From NCBI RefSeq assembly GCF_016908855.1, contig NZ_JAFBER010000002.1, positions 186,001 to 250,000 on the forward strand: 64,000 bases of DNA, given 5' to 3'. The position numbers were made by a program, and so were the translations under genes. Positions 18,926 through 30,085 of the stretch are shown here, in pieces (the stretch's first letter is position 1; every line of letters begins with the position of its first letter). Under the pieces are notes generated by a model. That model had not been told where the DNA came from. It worked only from the letters and a program-made list of their open reading frames with translations, and made no database searches. Origin of the DNA: Scopulibacillus daqui (GTDB taxonomy: Bacteria > Bacillota > Bacilli > Bacillales > Sporolactobacillaceae).

Positions 18926-20434
18926 ATGAGTCAGACTAAAGAAAATAATAAAACCGAAAAGGATTATTCTAAATACTTTCAAACGACTTTTAAGCCGCCT
19001 TCATTAAAAGAAGCGAGAAGGCGCAGAAAAAAAACTATCCAAATTATAAATGATTTCAGCATTCCTGAAGATATAAAAGGTATCGGCAAAGGCAAAAAGT
19101 TTTTGATCCGCACCTACGGATGCCAAATGAATGAACATGATACAGAAGTCATGGCAGGTATTTTAAGCGAGATCGGTTATACAGCTACAGATAAAGAAGA
19201 AGAGGCGGATATCATCCTATTAAACACTTGCGCAATCAGGGAAAACGCGGAAAATAAAGTGTTTGGCGAAATCGGCCACCTTAAAAATTTAAAAAGAGAG
19301 AATCCTGATTTAATCCTTGGTGTTTGCGGATGTATGGCACAAGAAGAATCTGTTGTTAACCGCATATTAGAAAAACACCAGCATATGGATTTAATATTTG
19401 GTACGCACAATATCCATCGTCTTCCTCAGTTATTGAAAGAGGCGCTCTTAAGTAAAGAGATGGTTATGGAAGTATGGTCAAAAGAAGGCGATGTTGTTGA
19501 AAACTTGCCTAGAATGCGAAAGGGCAATATTAGAGCATGGGTTAATATTATGTACGGCTGCGACAAATTCTGCACATACTGCATCGTCCCTTATACGCGC
19601 GGCAAGGAAAGAAGCCGTCATCCAAAAGAAATCATTGACGAGGTTCGTGAGCTTGCCCGTCAAGGATACAAAGAAGTTACGCTTCTCGGCCAAAACGTTA
19701 ATGCTTACGGGAAGGACCTAGATTCCGTTGAAAATTACGGTTTAGGCGATTTAATGGACGAAATTCGCAAGATTGATATTCCGCGTGTCCGTTTTACAAC
19801 AAGCCATCCGCGAGACTTCGATGATCACCTTATTGAAGTGCTTGGAAAAGGCGGAAACCTTGTCGAGCATATTCACTTGCCGGTTCAGTCCGGGAACTCA
19901 GATATATTGAAAATCATGGGACGGAAATATACAAGAGAGAGATATTTGGAATTGTTTTATAAAATTAAAGAAGCTGTTCCGAATGCCTCATTTACAACTG
20001 ATATCATCGTCGGTTTCCCAAATGAAACAGACGAGCAGTTTGAAGATACGATGTCCTTAGTTCGCGAATGTCAGTTTGACGGGGCATACACGTTCATTTA
20101 TTCCCCGCGCGAAGGTACGCCGGCGGCTAGAATGGAAGACAACATTCCAATGGAAGTGAAAAAGGAACGGCTCCAGCGTTTAAATGCGCTTGTTAATGAG
20201 CTTGCGGCAAAAAGCAATGCGAAATTGCAAGATCAAGTCGTAGAAGTGCTTGTTGAAGGTACAAGCAAAAAGAATCCTGAAGTGCTGTCCGGGCATACAA
20301 GAACAAATAAAGTGGTTAATTTTCGCGGTCCAAAATCGCTGATTGGCGAATTGGTTAATGTTCGCATCACTGAGACCAAAACGTGGACGTTAGATGGTGA
20401 ATTTGTTGAGAAGGCGGGTGTAAGTGTCAAATGA
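18926..20434 (+). CDS. miaB: tRNA-2-methylthio-N6-isopentenyladenosine synthase
   Basis: Radical-SAM methylthiotransferase that adds the 2-methylthio group to i6A37 of tRNAs reading U-starting codons; miaA at 29088 makes its substrate. 502 residues: a ~60-residue charged N-terminal extension, the MTTase domain with three cysteines ([23 protein letters not shown]), the radical-SAM motif [13 protein letters not shown] near 210-222, and a C-terminal TRAM domain. AAGGAGG precedes the ATG. Its TGA overlaps the ricA start (ATGA). Confidence 0.96.
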   Translation: MSQTKENNKTEKDYSKYFQTTFKPPSLKEARRRRKKTIQIINDFSIPEDIKGIGKGKKFLIRTYGCQMNEHDTEVMAGILSEIGYTATDKEEEADIILLNTCAIRENAENKVFGEIGHLKNLKRENPDLILGVCGCMAQEESVVNRILEKHQHMDLIFGTHNIHRLPQLLKEALLSKEMVMEVWSKEGDVVENLPRMRKGNIRAWVNIMYGCDKFCTYCIVPYTRGKERSRHPKEIIDEVRELARQGYKEVTLLGQNVNAYGKDLDSVENYGLGDLMDEIRKIDIPRVRFTTSHPRDFDDHLIEVLGKGGNLVEHIHLPVQSGNSDILKIMGRKYTRERYLELFYKIKEAVPNASFTTDIIVGFPNETDEQFEDTMSLVRECQFDGAYTFIYSPREGTPAARMEDNIPMEVKKERLQRLNALVNELAAKSNAKLQDQVVEVLVEGTSKKNPEVLSGHTRTNKVVNFRGPKSLIGELVNVRITETKTWTLDGEFVEKAGVSVK

Positions 20435-20853
20435 CACAATATACGAGGGAGGAAGTTATTGCAAAGGCCCAAGAAATTGCCCAGATGATTGCAGCAACAG
20501 AGGAAGTCGATTTTTTCAAACGCGCAGAAGAGAAAATCAATAAGAATGAAAAGGTTCAAAATCTCATTGCGCAAATTAAACATTACCAAAAAGAATCCGT
20601 TAACTTACAGCATTATCAAAAACATGAAGCATTAAAGAAAAATGAAGAAAAAATTGACAAACTCTTAAAAGAGCTTGACAGTATTCCGGTTGTTCAATCA
20701 TTTAAACAATCTCAAGAAGATGTCAATGATCTATTGCAATTAATTTCCAATACGATTTCCAACAAAGTCACCGAAGCAATCATTAAATCAACCGGCGGAG
20801 ATTTATTGACGGGACAAACCGGCTCCGCATTAGAAGCGAAAAAAAACTGCTGA
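20431..20853 (+). CDS. ricA: RicA (YmcA), Y-complex subunit
   Basis: A 140-residue helical, highly charged protein of the YlbF/YmcA family. With RicF (YlbF) and RicT (YaaT) it forms the Fe-S-bearing Y-complex that aids RNase Y specificity and is needed for competence, sporulation and biofilm. It overlaps miaB by four bases, so it is coupled. The C-terminal ...AKKNC ends in Cys, fitting cluster binding in the complex. Its last codons form one arm of the terminator. Confidence 0.9.
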   Translation: MTQYTREEVIAKAQEIAQMIAATEEVDFFKRAEEKINKNEKVQNLIAQIKHYQKESVNLQHYQKHEALKKNEEKIDKLLKELDSIPVVQSFKQSQEDVNDLLQLISNTISNKVTEAIIKSTGGDLLTGQTGSALEAKKNC

Positions 20854-20877
20854 CATGAGTGGTCAGCAGTTTTTTTG
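20843..20877 (+). terminator. Terminator overlapping the ricA stop
   Basis: AAACTGCTGAC (20844-20854) pairs with GTCAGCAGTTT, followed by TTTTTG. Confidence 0.88.
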
Positions 20878-21021
20878 TTTTGAGATATTATATTAAGATT
20901 GTTAAGAAATTAATCACCTATAATTATATTATGTAAACTAAAATGTGGTTAGTGCCAAACCGCCTTTGCGATTCATAGTCTGTATAAGAAAGTATCTCGG
21001 GACAAAAGCAATAAATTTTAG

Positions 21022-21049
21022 CACACTGGTCATTCGTCCCGCATACGAT
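21022..21049 (+). promoter_or_regulatory. Possible sigma-K promoter of cotE
   Basis: CAC (21022-21024), 17 bases, then CATACGATG (from 21042) fits the loose sigma-K pattern (mAC ... CATAnnnTA) with one mismatch. It would start transcription just before the GTG at 21084 and after the alternative start at 21048. Confidence 0.35.
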
Positions 21050-21083
21050 GACAGAGAAGAAGGCAAAGAGGAGGTTTGGACTC

Positions 21084-21635
21084 GTGGCTGAAAACGGCTA
21101 TAGAGAAATTATAACAAAGGCTATTTGCGGCAAAGGGAAAAAGTTCAGTCAAACAGCACATACTATTTCACCATCACATAAACCTTCTAGTATTCTTGGT
21201 TGTTGGGTGATCAATCATAAATATAAAACCCATTATCAAAAGGATTGCGTTATCGTAGAAGGTTCTTATGATGTGAACATTTGGTATTCTTACAGCAATA
21301 ATACGAAAACAGAGGTAGTGACTGAAACAGTAACATATCGTGATCAAGTTGCATTAACGATAAAAGATAAAAAAGTCATTTCAGATCACCTTGAAGTGGC
21401 GGCAAGAACTCTGCAAGAGCCAAATTGTCTGGAAGCCAACATTTCTCCAAACGGCAATAAAATTGTTGCTCAAGTAGAAAGGGAATTCCTGGTTGAGGTG
21501 ATTGGTGAAACAAAAGTAAGAGTTCAAGTTGACGAAGATGATTTGTTTGAAGAAGACGATGATTGGGAAGACGAATTAGAGGAAGCCTTTGAAGATTTAG
21601 ATTCTGACTTTTTGGTCGGCGAAATAGAAGAATAA
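21084..21635 (+). CDS. cotE: Outer spore coat morphogenetic protein CotE
   Basis: A 183-residue protein that organises the outer spore coat on the mother-cell side. It keeps the family core [48 protein letters not shown] and the acidic Glu/Asp-rich C-terminus used to bind coat partners. The GTG at 21084, nine bases after GAGGAGG, aligns with the start of B. subtilis CotE (181 residues); an in-frame ATG at 21048 would add 12 basic residues and lacks a good ribosome site. Confidence 0.93.
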   Translation: MAENGYREIITKAICGKGKKFSQTAHTISPSHKPSSILGCWVINHKYKTHYQKDCVIVEGSYDVNIWYSYSNNTKTEVVTETVTYRDQVALTIKDKKVISDHLEVAARTLQEPNCLEANISPNGNKIVAQVEREFLVEVIGETKVRVQVDEDDLFEEDDDWEDELEEAFEDLDSDFLVGEIEE

Positions 21636-21652
21636 TACCGCGGGGGAGAAGA

Positions 21653-21684
21653 CGAGGATCTTCTTCCTCGTTTTGTTTTTTTAA
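21653..21684 (+). terminator. Terminator after cotE
   Basis: CGAGGA pairs with TCCTCG, followed by TTTTGTTTTTTT. Confidence 0.75.
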
Positions 21685-21737
21685 TTGGCCCTCTATGTTT
21701 TGATCATTTATTTCTAAAATTCATGATTCCCATTTCT

Positions 21738-21768
21738 TTGTCTTATAACCGGCATCTTATGATATAAT
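21738..21768 (+). promoter_or_regulatory. Promoter of mutS
   Basis: TGATATAAT (21760-21768) is an extended -10. A TTGTCT at 21738 lies 19 bases upstream of the hexamer. Likely start of the mutS-mutL transcript. Confidence 0.5.
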
Positions 21769-21810
21769 ACTTGTCGAATATAGTCACTGTTAGGAGTGGA
21801 CAAAAAAAGT

Positions 21811-24405
21811 ATGGCATATACTCCAATGATTCAGCAATATTTATCGATTAAGGCACAATATCCGGATGCCTTTTTATTTTTTCGCCTCGGTGATTTTTAT
21901 GAAATGTTTTTTGAGGATGCGAAAAAGGCGTCGGTCGAATTAGAAATAACGTTAACTTCGCGGGACGGCGGGCAAAATGAAAGAATACCGATGTGCGGCG
22001 TGCCTTACCATGCTGCGAATCAATATATTAAAGTTCTAGTAGAAAAAGGTTATAAGATTGCCATTTGTGAACAGGTTGAAGATCCGAAATCCGCAAAGGG
22101 TGTTGTCAAGAGAGAAGTTATCCAACTAATTACACCAGGAACGGTGATGGATAACCAGTCTTTGACCCCTAAGGAGAATAACTATCTTACCTCAATATCG
22201 GCATTTAGTGATCATACATTTGGGTTTTCCGTTTGTGATCTCACAACCGGCGAAGTGAAGGTAACGAGTATTGCCAGCTGGGAAAGTGTCATTCAAGAAC
22301 TTGCGGCTTATGAATCAAAGGAAGTTGTTGTTGCTCCCTCCTTTGATGAAACTGTATTGGATGAATTGAAACAAAGACTAAGCGTCACCGTCTCATTTGA
22401 AGAAAATGAAGAGATTCCAGATGCTTTAAAGAAATTGGCTGACGCGATTGACCAAGCAAAGATGCAAAAATCTCTCGGGCGCTTGCTGCAATATTTGGTC
22501 AAAACGCAAAAGCGCTCTTTAGACCATCTGCAGCCCGCTGAATTTTATGCGGTGCAAGATTATATGGCAATTGATCCGAATTCAAGACGCAATCTTGAAC
22601 TTGTAGCCACTATGAAAGAAAAGAAGAAATTTGGATCGTTATTATGGCTTTTGGATAAAACAAAAACGGCAATGGGCGGAAGAAAGCTCAAACAATGGAT
22701 TGAGAAGCCCCTTTTAAATCAAGAAAAAATAAATGAAAGACTTTCTTGTGTCGAATCATTGATAGATCACTATTTTGAAAGGGAAACGGTCAGAGAGAGT
22801 TTAGAGAAAGTATACGATTTAGAACGGCTTGTCGGCCGTGTTGCTTTTGGCAATGTTAATGCCCGCGAATTAATTCAATTAAAGCAATCATTGGCGCAAG
22901 TGCCTGCAGTTATTCAGGCATTAAATGATATTGACAATGATGTCATTAAACAATTGGCGGAAAGAATGGATCCGTGTGCTGACGTGAAAGAGATCATTGA
23001 AAAGGGGATCATTGATGATCCGCCGATCTCGATTACTGACGGCGGAATTATTAAAAGCGGATATCATGAAAAGCTGGATCAATATCGCGATATCAGTCAA
23101 AACGGTAAAGCTTGGATTGCCGAACTTGAACAAGCAGAGCGTGAAAATACAGGAATTAAGTCATTAAAAATCGGCTATAATAAAGTATTCGGCTATTATA
23201 TTGAAGTCACGAAAGCTAATTTGAAGTATTTGCCTGAGGGCCGCTATGAAAGAAAACAAACGCTGGCAAATGCTGAACGGTTCATCACTCCGGAGCTGAA
23301 GGAAAAAGAAAAATTAATTCTAGAAGCTGAAGAGAAAATGGTTGATTTGGAATATGAACTGTTTCAAGAGATTAGAAGCCTTATTAAAGAGCATTCAATA
23401 AGACTGCAAGAATTGGCACAGCTGATCAGCCGGATTGATGTTCTGCAAAGCTTCGCTGTCGTAAGTGAAAATAATCAATATACGAAGCCGGTTTTTTCAG
23501 ACGATAGAACGATTGAGCTTAAGGAATCTCGTCATCCGGTTGTAGAGCAAGTAATAGAAAATAATGTGTTCGTAGCAAATGATTTATCAATGGATGAATC
23601 TTGTGATATGCTCTTGATTACCGGACCGAATATGGGCGGAAAGAGTACGTTTATGAGGCAGGTGGCGCTGTCGGCTATCATGGCGCAAATGGGCTGCTTT
23701 GTCCCTGCTGAACATGCCGTGCTCCCGATATTTGATCAGATCTTTACCCGGATTGGGGCGGCTGATGATCTTGTCTCCGGACAAAGCACCTTCATGGTTG
23801 AAATGATGGAAGCCCAGTACGCCTTGTCGCACGCGACACAAAATAGTTTAATTTTATTAGATGAAATAGGAAGAGGGACATCGACCTATGACGGGATTGC
23901 CATTGCTCAGGCCATCGTTGAGTACATCCATGATCATATATCTGCGAAAACATTATTTTCAACCCACTATCATGAGCTCACGCAATTAGAAGAGCAGCTG
24001 TCCCGATTAAAAAATGTTCATGTCACTGCTATGGAAGAAGATGGCAAGGTTGTCTTCTTGCATAAAGTATTGCCAGGACAAGCCGATAAAAGCTACGGCA
24101 TTCATGTGGCCAAGCTGGCCAGCCTTCCAGACGCATTGATTGACCGAGCTAATGTGATATTAAATGATTTAGAAGGAAAAGAAGAAGAAAAAACTTTGCC
24201 TATACCGTCCCATAATAGAATATCTGAGAACAGTGAACAGCTGGCTTTTTTTGCAAATGAGACGTCTAATAAACAAGAAAGGCCGGCAGCCGACTCAAAG
24301 GAAAAGCAAATCATAACAGCCTTGAAATCCATTGATCTTCTAGCTATGAATCCTATGGAAGCGATGAACGAGCTTTATAGATTGCAGACATTATTGAAAA
24401 AATAA
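21811..24405 (+). CDS. mutS: DNA mismatch repair protein MutS
   Basis: Mismatch-recognition ATPase, 864 residues. The Phe-x-Glu mismatch motif lies in [12 protein letters not shown] near residue 31; the ABC-type Walker [10 protein letters not shown] lies near 605 with the signature region [10 protein letters not shown] and Walker [12 protein letters not shown]. The ATG at 21811 aligns with the usual family start ([10 protein letters not shown]); the AGGAG is 14 bases away, which is long, and an upstream GTG at 21796 would have no site. The mutL start follows 17 bases after the stop. Confidence 0.97.
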   Translation: MAYTPMIQQYLSIKAQYPDAFLFFRLGDFYEMFFEDAKKASVELEITLTSRDGGQNERIPMCGVPYHAANQYIKVLVEKGYKIAICEQVEDPKSAKGVVKREVIQLITPGTVMDNQSLTPKENNYLTSISAFSDHTFGFSVCDLTTGEVKVTSIASWESVIQELAAYESKEVVVAPSFDETVLDELKQRLSVTVSFEENEEIPDALKKLADAIDQAKMQKSLGRLLQYLVKTQKRSLDHLQPAEFYAVQDYMAIDPNSRRNLELVATMKEKKKFGSLLWLLDKTKTAMGGRKLKQWIEKPLLNQEKINERLSCVESLIDHYFERETVRESLEKVYDLERLVGRVAFGNVNARELIQLKQSLAQVPAVIQALNDIDNDVIKQLAERMDPCADVKEIIEKGIIDDPPISITDGGIIKSGYHEKLDQYRDISQNGKAWIAELEQAERENTGIKSLKIGYNKVFGYYIEVTKANLKYLPEGRYERKQTLANAERFITPELKEKEKLILEAEEKMVDLEYELFQEIRSLIKEHSIRLQELAQLISRIDVLQSFAVVSENNQYTKPVFSDDRTIELKESRHPVVEQVIENNVFVANDLSMDESCDMLLITGPNMGGKSTFMRQVALSAIMAQMGCFVPAEHAVLPIFDQIFTRIGAADDLVSGQSTFMVEMMEAQYALSHATQNSLILLDEIGRGTSTYDGIAIAQAIVEYIHDHISAKTLFSTHYHELTQLEEQLSRLKNVHVTAMEEDGKVVFLHKVLPGQADKSYGIHVAKLASLPDALIDRANVILNDLEGKEEEKTLPIPSHNRISENSEQLAFFANETSNKQERPAADSKEKQIITALKSIDLLAMNPMEAMNELYRLQTLLKK

Positions 24406-24422
24406 CCATACGGAGGGCCGCT

Positions 24423-26390
24423 ATGGGAAAAATAATCAAACTGGATGAGCCGCTGGCTAATAAAATAGCTGCAGGAGAAGTCGTTGAACGGCCGGCATCA
24501 ATTGTAAAAGAATTAGTAGAAAACTCATTAGACGCCGGGGCCACTAAGGTTCAGGTTGATGTTGAAGAGGGCGGTCTCAGCAAAATAAAAATTACTGATA
24601 ATGGTCACGGCATTGCGCCTGAAGACTGCCGTATCGCCTTCGAACGTCATGCCACGAGTAAAATATCAGAAGAAAGCGATCTGTTTCATATACGCACGCT
24701 TGGGTTTCGCGGAGAAGCTCTGCCAAGCATCGCCTCCGTTTCACATGTCGAATTGAAGACAGGCACTGGCGATGGCCCTGGGAGCCACTTAATTTTACAA
24801 GGCGGCCACGTGATCCAGCAAGGGCATACAGACAGCCGCCGCGGTACTGAAATTACAGTGAGAAACCTTTTTTACAATACACCGGCGCGCTTAAAACATT
24901 TAAAAACCATTCATACGGAACTTGGAAATATAACCGATACGATGAATAAGTTAGCACTCGCGCATCCAGATGTGCGATTTCATCTTACGCATAATCATAA
25001 AACGCTATTAAACACAAACGGCAAAAGCGATCTAAGGCAAGTGATTGCAGCCATTTATGGCATGCAAACAGCCAAACTCTCATTGCCTTTCAGCGGCGAA
25101 TCTTTAGACTTTAAAATCTATGGCCGTATTGTGAAACCAGAAATTACAAGAGCCGGCAGACAATATGTCTATATATTGATTAATAGCAGGTATATCAAGA
25201 ACTATCCGATATTCAATGCTATTATTAATGGATGTCATACTTTGCTGCCAATCGGCCGCTATCCAATCGCCGTTATTCATATTGAAATGGATCCAACATT
25301 AATTGATGTTAACGTCCACCCCGCCAAACTCGAAGCGCGGATAAGCAAAGAGAAGGAACTGTGCGGACTCATTGAGAAAACGATTAAAGAAACGTTTCAC
25401 AAAGAGCGGCTGATTCCTGCAGTTAAGAAAACAGATAAACCTGAAAGATTAAAATCAGACCAACAAATGTTTGATTTCAGCGAACCTCTATTTTCGCAAA
25501 GACAGCCGGCAAAAGATTCCGAGTTAAAAACAGTTTCTCACGATCAACAAACAGATGCTTTGAATGCAACGGACAATCATGCCGGCGAAGAGAGCGGCAG
25601 CGCCCATTATGAGGAGCCCCGGCATACTCAGGAAGTTATTCGTGAACCGGGTCATCATCCAGAAACTGCGGAAACTGAGAAATTGTCATTAAATAATGAA
25701 ATCACCGTTCATCACAATGATCAGGTGATTCCTCCGGCTGACGAACCGGAGCCTGCTGCGCCGGAAGAAGCGACGCAAGATCCGGCATTGGTTTCTCCAA
25801 ATAAGAAGCGGATGCCGAAGCTCTACCCAATCGGTCAAATGCATGGCACTTACATTTTTGCCCAAAATGAAGACGGACTTTATATCATCGATCAACATGC
25901 GGCTCAAGAAAGAATAAAGTATGAATTTTTCCGGGAAAAAGTAGCGCAAACCGAACATGAAGTTCAAGAATGCCTCGTGCCCATAACATTTGAATTTACC
26001 GCGAAAGAATATGCCATTATTGAAGAATATCATGATTATTTAAAAAAACTGGGATTGGACTTTGAACCTTTTGGCCAGCATTCTTTTATTGTTCGGTCAC
26101 ATCCAACATGGTTTCCAAAAGGAAAAGAAAAGGAGACCATCGAAGATATTGTCCAACAGCTTTTGGAAAATAATCATGTATCTATAAAAAAATTAAGAGA
26201 AAAATTAGCGATCATGATGTCTTGCAAAAAGTCAATCAAGGCCAATCAATATTTGCGCGATGATGAAATTGAAGCCCTGCTGGAACAGTTAAGACTGGCG
26301 GAAGATCCGTTCACATGCCCGCATGGCCGCCCTGTTATTGTTCATTTTTCGAGCTATGAAATGGAAAAGCTGTTTAAACGCGTGATGTAA
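24423..26390 (+). CDS. mutL: DNA mismatch repair protein MutL
   Basis: A 655-residue GHKL ATPase with endonuclease activity. N-terminal motifs: [27 protein letters not shown] and [13 protein letters not shown]. The linker (about 330-480) is acidic and low in complexity. The C-terminal domain has the metal-binding [12 protein letters not shown] near 490, SCKKSIKAN and CPHGRP, typical of nicking MutL proteins in bacteria without MutH. ACGGAGGG precedes the ATG. Forms an operon with mutS. Confidence 0.96.
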   Translation: MGKIIKLDEPLANKIAAGEVVERPASIVKELVENSLDAGATKVQVDVEEGGLSKIKITDNGHGIAPEDCRIAFERHATSKISEESDLFHIRTLGFRGEALPSIASVSHVELKTGTGDGPGSHLILQGGHVIQQGHTDSRRGTEITVRNLFYNTPARLKHLKTIHTELGNITDTMNKLALAHPDVRFHLTHNHKTLLNTNGKSDLRQVIAAIYGMQTAKLSLPFSGESLDFKIYGRIVKPEITRAGRQYVYILINSRYIKNYPIFNAIINGCHTLLPIGRYPIAVIHIEMDPTLIDVNVHPAKLEARISKEKELCGLIEKTIKETFHKERLIPAVKKTDKPERLKSDQQMFDFSEPLFSQRQPAKDSELKTVSHDQQTDALNATDNHAGEESGSAHYEEPRHTQEVIREPGHHPETAETEKLSLNNEITVHHNDQVIPPADEPEPAAPEEATQDPALVSPNKKRMPKLYPIGQMHGTYIFAQNEDGLYIIDQHAAQERIKYEFFREKVAQTEHEVQECLVPITFEFTAKEYAIIEEYHDYLKKLGLDFEPFGQHSFIVRSHPTWFPKGKEKETIEDIVQQLLENNHVSIKKLREKLAIMMSCKKSIKANQYLRDDEIEALLEQLRLAEDPFTCPHGRPVIVHFSSYEMEKLFKRVM

Positions 26391-26780
26391 TGGGGATTAG
26401 CGTGGTTATTTTCCAGCATTTTGCCGTTTTTCTTTATAACCGAATCAATACCCTCATTGATTGTAAATTTGTCTGCCTTATTGCCGTTCGATTTCTTATA
26501 TTCCTTTTGCTTCCCTTAAATATTATGGTTAAATCTATAAATCCTTTGGATACATAACTGCCTCGGTACTGTTTTCTGCAGTATAGAGGCAGTTTTTTTT
26601 GCAGTGAAAAGGATAGATTATTCAATTATGAGCTGAAAATCGCTAAAAAGAGGAGAATGAATGCTCATTTGACCTTTAAATGAACGTGTTATGTAACTGA
26701 ATATAATTGTCCGTTGCAAAAACAGCGCTTTGTACATTTACTATTAACAAAAAGACATTTATAAAAAGGAGCCGCATTAA
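26391..26780 (+). other. Gap after mutL
   Basis: About 390 bases. A hydrophobic 55-codon frame starts on the ATG overlapping the mutL stop (26390-26557) but has no ribosome site and ends inside a terminator, so I do not call it a gene. The rest is the leader of the next gene. Confidence 0.5.
26556..26600 (+). terminator. Terminator of the mutSL operon
   Basis: AACTGCCTC pairs with GAGGCAGTT, and inside it TACTG with CAGTA; TTTTTT follows. Confidence 0.85.
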
Positions 26781-27059
26781 ATGGAATCTAAATTTAAAAG
26801 AGAAGCCAATAATCTCGTTGGCAGCCGTGTAAAAGTAGTTACTACTATTGGCGCAGTGACGGGGATTTTAGAGTCTGTTGGCGATGACTTCTTAGTTTTG
26901 CGTGTAAGAATACGAAATCGTACTTTTAGATTTATCATTCGTCTAGCTCTGATCGTTGCACTATTGCGCGTATTAACAGACGGATGCTATGAAGAAGTTT
27001 ACAGCTATGAAGAAAATAATACTTTCGATCAAGAAGATGAAAGATTAGAAAATTTTTAG
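26781..27059 (+). CDS. Small Sm-like/DUF2642-type protein, paralog 1
   Basis: A 92-residue protein not identified by name. Residues 5-65 (NNLVGSRVKVVTTIGAVTGI... VGDDFLVLRVR) have the strand pattern of an Sm-like barrel and recall DUF2642 (YuzF-like) proteins. A hydrophobic basic segment (FIIRLALIVALLRVL) and an acidic tail follow. The next gene is a clear paralog, so the pair arose by tandem duplication. AAGGAG precedes the ATG. In other spore formers such proteins are often spore-associated; that is inference here. Confidence 0.6.
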   Translation: MESKFKREANNLVGSRVKVVTTIGAVTGILESVGDDFLVLRVRIRNRTFRFIIRLALIVALLRVLTDGCYEEVYSYEENNTFDQEDERLENF

Positions 27060-27094
27060 ACTGGAAACTAAAGATTATGAAGGGTGAGTTATAA

Positions 27095-27295
27095 ATGATT
27101 GATTTCGTTCACGAGGCGAAAAACTTAATTGGACAAAAGGTTCGTGTGATCACTGAAAACGGAAATTACACTGGTAAACTGTTAGCTGTCGGCGATGATG
27201 CGCTTGTTTTGCAGGTCCGCACTAACGGCCGATTGCGCCGGCTAATCATTCGTATTGCCGAGATTATTATTTTGTTTTCATTATTAGGCGTTTAA
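27095..27295 (+). CDS. Small Sm-like/DUF2642-type protein, paralog 2
   Basis: A 66-residue paralog of the preceding gene: EAKNLIGQKVRVITENGNYT aligns with EANNLVGSRVKVVTTIGAVT, then VGDDALVLQVR and a closing RLIIRIAEIIILFSLLGV. It lacks the acidic tail of paralog 1. AGGGTGAG is the ribosome site. Thirty-five bases separate it from paralog 1, so they are probably cotranscribed. Function unknown. Confidence 0.6.
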   Translation: MIDFVHEAKNLIGQKVRVITENGNYTGKLLAVGDDALVLQVRTNGRLRRLIIRIAEIIILFSLLGV

Positions 27296-27460
27296 TTTAA
27301 TAGCTCTGATCATCATCCAGCTGTCGATACGTTTATATAAGCTGTAAATTTTTCCTTTTTCTACCTGAAAAAATTAAGTCTAATATATTAATATATTGAT
27401 ACATTCCCTTCTTTTAAAAAGAGAATATAAATATTATATATTTTTTAAGGAGGGAAAGTG

Positions 27461-27667
27461 ATGGGACATCAAAGCTGCAATTGTCACAAGTCTGCTGAAA
27501 AACCAACAATGAAAGAAAAGGAAAAAAAGAACACTATGACTGACAAAAATAAAAATACAGCTGAAGTTATTCAAAGCGGAAATTCCCGTGTCAATATTCG
27601 TATCAATAACAGCACAACTGCTGAAGCGGAAGCTGAAGAGGAAGAAAAGCGCAGAAGAAAATCGTAA
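27461..27667 (+). CDS. Small charged hydrophilic protein
   Basis: A 68-residue protein starting MGHQSCNCHKSAEK: a Cys/His patch, a Lys-rich stretch, a Ser/Asn-rich core (SGNSRVNIRINNST) and an Ala-Glu-Lys-Arg tail. Not recognised. Composition fits a minor spore protein, in line with two flanking Sm-like genes. AGGAGG lies 7 bases before the ATG at 27461; a GTG directly before it is too close. No transmembrane segment. Confidence 0.5.
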   Translation: MGHQSCNCHKSAEKPTMKEKEKKNTMTDKNKNTAEVIQSGNSRVNIRINNSTTAEAEAEEEEKRRRKS

Positions 27668-27721
27668 GCCATGACGGATTCATGGAAGATTAATATGATA
27701 TAACTGATATTATGCAAGTGT

Positions 27722-27758
27722 TAAAAACAACAGGATTCTTTTTAGAGTCCTGTTTTTA
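27722..27758. terminator. Bidirectional terminator
   Basis: AACAGGATT and GAGTCCTGTT pair around CTTTTTA, flanked by A-rich sequence on the left and TTTTTA on the right, so it can act for both strands. Confidence 0.75.
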
Positions 27759-27932
27759 TAATGCTGAGTCCTGCTGCTGTTCTGCATGGTTATGATGAAT
27801 AAGAAATATACTGTGAAGCGATGCTATATGCCTTGGGAAAATAGAAAACGGTCCTGTAGTTGAACCAAGAGGCTCTTTCTTTATCAGCTGTCCATTTTTG
27901 CCGCATATAGTTGTAAAAACACGCGGCATCAT
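27756..27932 (-). CDS. Possible small ORF facing the Sm-like cluster
   Basis: A 58-codon frame on the minus strand (MMPRVFTTICGKNGQL..., ending EQQQDSAL) running into the bidirectional terminator. The frame stays open about 20 codons further upstream without a start codon (reading DLNDFHREEYHNNN), so it may be the end of a broken gene. AGAGGA upstream is too distant for a good ribosome site. Not recognised. The remaining 150 bases to the rhodanese gene hold nothing I can name. Confidence 0.3.
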   Translation of the reverse strand: MMPRVFTTICGKNGQLIKKEPLGSTTGPFSIFPRHIASLHSIFLIHHNHAEQQQDSAL

Positions 27933-28089
27933 GTTATTGTTATGATATTCCTCTCGGTGAAAATCATTTAAATCAAACTTTTTAAGCTTTATGCCGTCTT
28001 ATGAAATAGAATCATTTAAAACGTTTTACATCAACCACTCGCAGAATTTTAAAGATCGCTTTCATGATGAAAAATAGGGGAAGTTAAGA

Positions 28090-28992
28090 TTGGATAAGAA
28101 TAGGAAATCCTTAAGAACACCTCTGCCGCTCGATGAGAAATTGCTTCAGCCATCCCAGCTCAAACAGTTCATCGAGGATAAAAACTCTGATAGTCAATGT
28201 CACGGCTTTAAGATTTTTGAAGTCGGTTGGCAAGGTTTAGATAGTTATCATCAGGGCCATATCCCCGGAGCTTTTTATTTAGATACGAATGAGATTGAAG
28301 AGAAACCGCTTTGGAACCGCAAGTCAGATAAAGAACTCAAAAGAGTTTTTGAAAAGAACGGAATGACCTGCGATCAGACAATGATTTTATACAGTAAAAA
28401 TACGATGGCAGCTGCTCGTGCGGCTGTTATACTCATGTATGCGGGTGTTAAGGATGTCCGCTTATTAGACGGCGGCTATCCGGCGTGGGTTTCTGAAGGA
28501 TATAAAATTGATAACATACCGCATTTTCCCGAACCAGTGAATGATTTCGGGGAGGGCATGCCTGCGTGTCCAAACTATTTTACAAGTATAGACAAACTTA
28601 AAAGCTGTTATGATAATGCTGAGACCGTCCTTAGTGATATACGAAGTTGGCAGGAATATATTGGGGAAACAAGCGGCTATAGTTATATTAATAAGAGAGG
28701 CCGCATTAAAGGAGCAAAATGGGGACACGCTGGCTCAGATGCTTATCATTTGCAAGACTATCATGACAAAAACGGAAAAATGCGCCATCCTCAGCAAATG
28801 GCTGGCAATTGGAAAAAATGGGGTATCACCCCCGATAAACAAGTCATTTTCTATTGCGGGACAGGCTGGAGAGCAAGTGTGGCATTCTTTTGCGCTTATT
28901 TAATGGGATGGGATAATATCTCTATTTTTGACGGCGGATGGTATGAATGGAGCAGCGATCCGGCTCTGCCCATTGAGACAGGGGAACCCTAA
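28090..28992 (+). CDS. Sulfurtransferase (tandem rhodanese domains)
   Basis: A 300-residue thiosulfate/3-mercaptopyruvate-type sulfurtransferase. The first rhodanese domain (about 20-145) has lost the catalytic cysteine (YSKNTMAA at the loop). The second (about 160-290) has the active loop YCGTGWRAS with Cys. This inactive-active arrangement is usual for the family. TTG start at 28090 with AGGGGAAG upstream. Substrate unknown. It stands between the small spore-type genes and miaA. Confidence 0.85.
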   Translation: MDKNRKSLRTPLPLDEKLLQPSQLKQFIEDKNSDSQCHGFKIFEVGWQGLDSYHQGHIPGAFYLDTNEIEEKPLWNRKSDKELKRVFEKNGMTCDQTMILYSKNTMAAARAAVILMYAGVKDVRLLDGGYPAWVSEGYKIDNIPHFPEPVNDFGEGMPACPNYFTSIDKLKSCYDNAETVLSDIRSWQEYIGETSGYSYINKRGRIKGAKWGHAGSDAYHLQDYHDKNGKMRHPQQMAGNWKKWGITPDKQVIFYCGTGWRASVAFFCAYLMGWDNISIFDGGWYEWSSDPALPIETGEP

Positions 28993-29087
28993 TAAAAACT
29001 GACGGCGCTTTATCAGGCCGTTTTTAAATGAATGTTCCCCGGGTTATGATAGAGAAGAGAAGATTATCGGAGAGAAAGGTAAATAAC

Positions 29088-30053
29088 ATGAATCAAGCAA
29101 TGAAAAAAAAGGGGAAAGTTGTTGCTGTTGTCGGGCCGACAGCTGTCGGAAAAACAGCTCTGAGCCTAGAGCTTGCGGCTCGCTTGAATGGAGAAATTAT
29201 CAATGGGGATGCTATGCAAGTCTATAAAGGTTTAGACATTGGAACAGCCAAAATACCCATTCATGAAAGACGGGGCATTCCTCATCATCTCATTGATTTT
29301 TTGCCTCCTGATCATTCATATACAGTAGCTGATTTCCAAGCTGGTGCAAGGCAATGGATTCATAAGCTTAATGAACAAAACAAGCTGCCTGTTCTTGTTG
29401 GCGGGACAGGGTTATACATAAAAGCAGCCTTATATGATTATCAGTTCTCTGACATTGACTCACAGCCTGAGCTGCGGCAAGAACTCGAATATACTGCACG
29501 TATAGAAGGGGCTGAGTCTTTGTACCATAAACTGCAAGACGTCGATCCTGTTTCAGCGGAAAAAATACACCCCAACAATGTCAAGCGGGTGATCAGGGCG
29601 TTAGAAGTTTTCTATACTACGGGCGTCCCATTCAGCCGGCATCAGCAAAATGAAAAGCCGAAACCGCTTTATAATATGGTGCTTGTTGGCTTAACGATGG
29701 ATCGAGACATGCTTTATGAACGAATTAATCAACGTGTCGACGAAATGATTGAAGCAGGGTTGATTGAAGAAGCCAGACACTTGTATGACCTTGGCATTAA
29801 GAATACCCAGTCAGTTCAAGCCATCGGGTATAAAGAGCTTTATCTCTATTTTGACGGCAAATGTTCATTAGATGAGGCTGTTCGCCTGCTTAAACGCAAT
29901 TCAAGGCGATTTGCCAAGCGGCAATTTACATGGTTTAAGCGCCAAATGGATATCACATGGTTTGATATGACAGATTATCAATCGAATTTTTCACAAAAAG
30001 CGCAAGAAATCCTTGCGTTTGTAGCAGGAAAGTTTGCAAAAGAGTCGAAATAA
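29088..30053 (+). CDS. miaA: tRNA dimethylallyltransferase
   Basis: Transfers the dimethylallyl group to A37 of tRNAs; MiaB then adds the methylthio group. 321 residues with P-loop GPTAVGKT at 16-23, [16 protein letters not shown], and [10 protein letters not shown]. The ATG at 29088 follows GAAAGG; a longer frame beginning at 29028 lies in the previous terminator. hfq starts 32 bases downstream, the classic miaA-hfq pair. Confidence 0.95.
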   Translation: MNQAMKKKGKVVAVVGPTAVGKTALSLELAARLNGEIINGDAMQVYKGLDIGTAKIPIHERRGIPHHLIDFLPPDHSYTVADFQAGARQWIHKLNEQNKLPVLVGGTGLYIKAALYDYQFSDIDSQPELRQELEYTARIEGAESLYHKLQDVDPVSAEKIHPNNVKRVIRALEVFYTTGVPFSRHQQNEKPKPLYNMVLVGLTMDRDMLYERINQRVDEMIEAGLIEEARHLYDLGIKNTQSVQAIGYKELYLYFDGKCSLDEAVRLLKRNSRRFAKRQFTWFKRQMDITWFDMTDYQSNFSQKAQEILAFVAGKFAKESK

Positions 30054-30085
30054 CTGATATAGAGAAAAAGAGGAGGATCATGGCC

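Noticed and set aside
26390-26557. 55-codon hydrophobic frame starting on the mutL stop
   Set aside because: No ribosome site and it ends inside the mutSL terminator; the overlap with mutL is suggestive but not enough.
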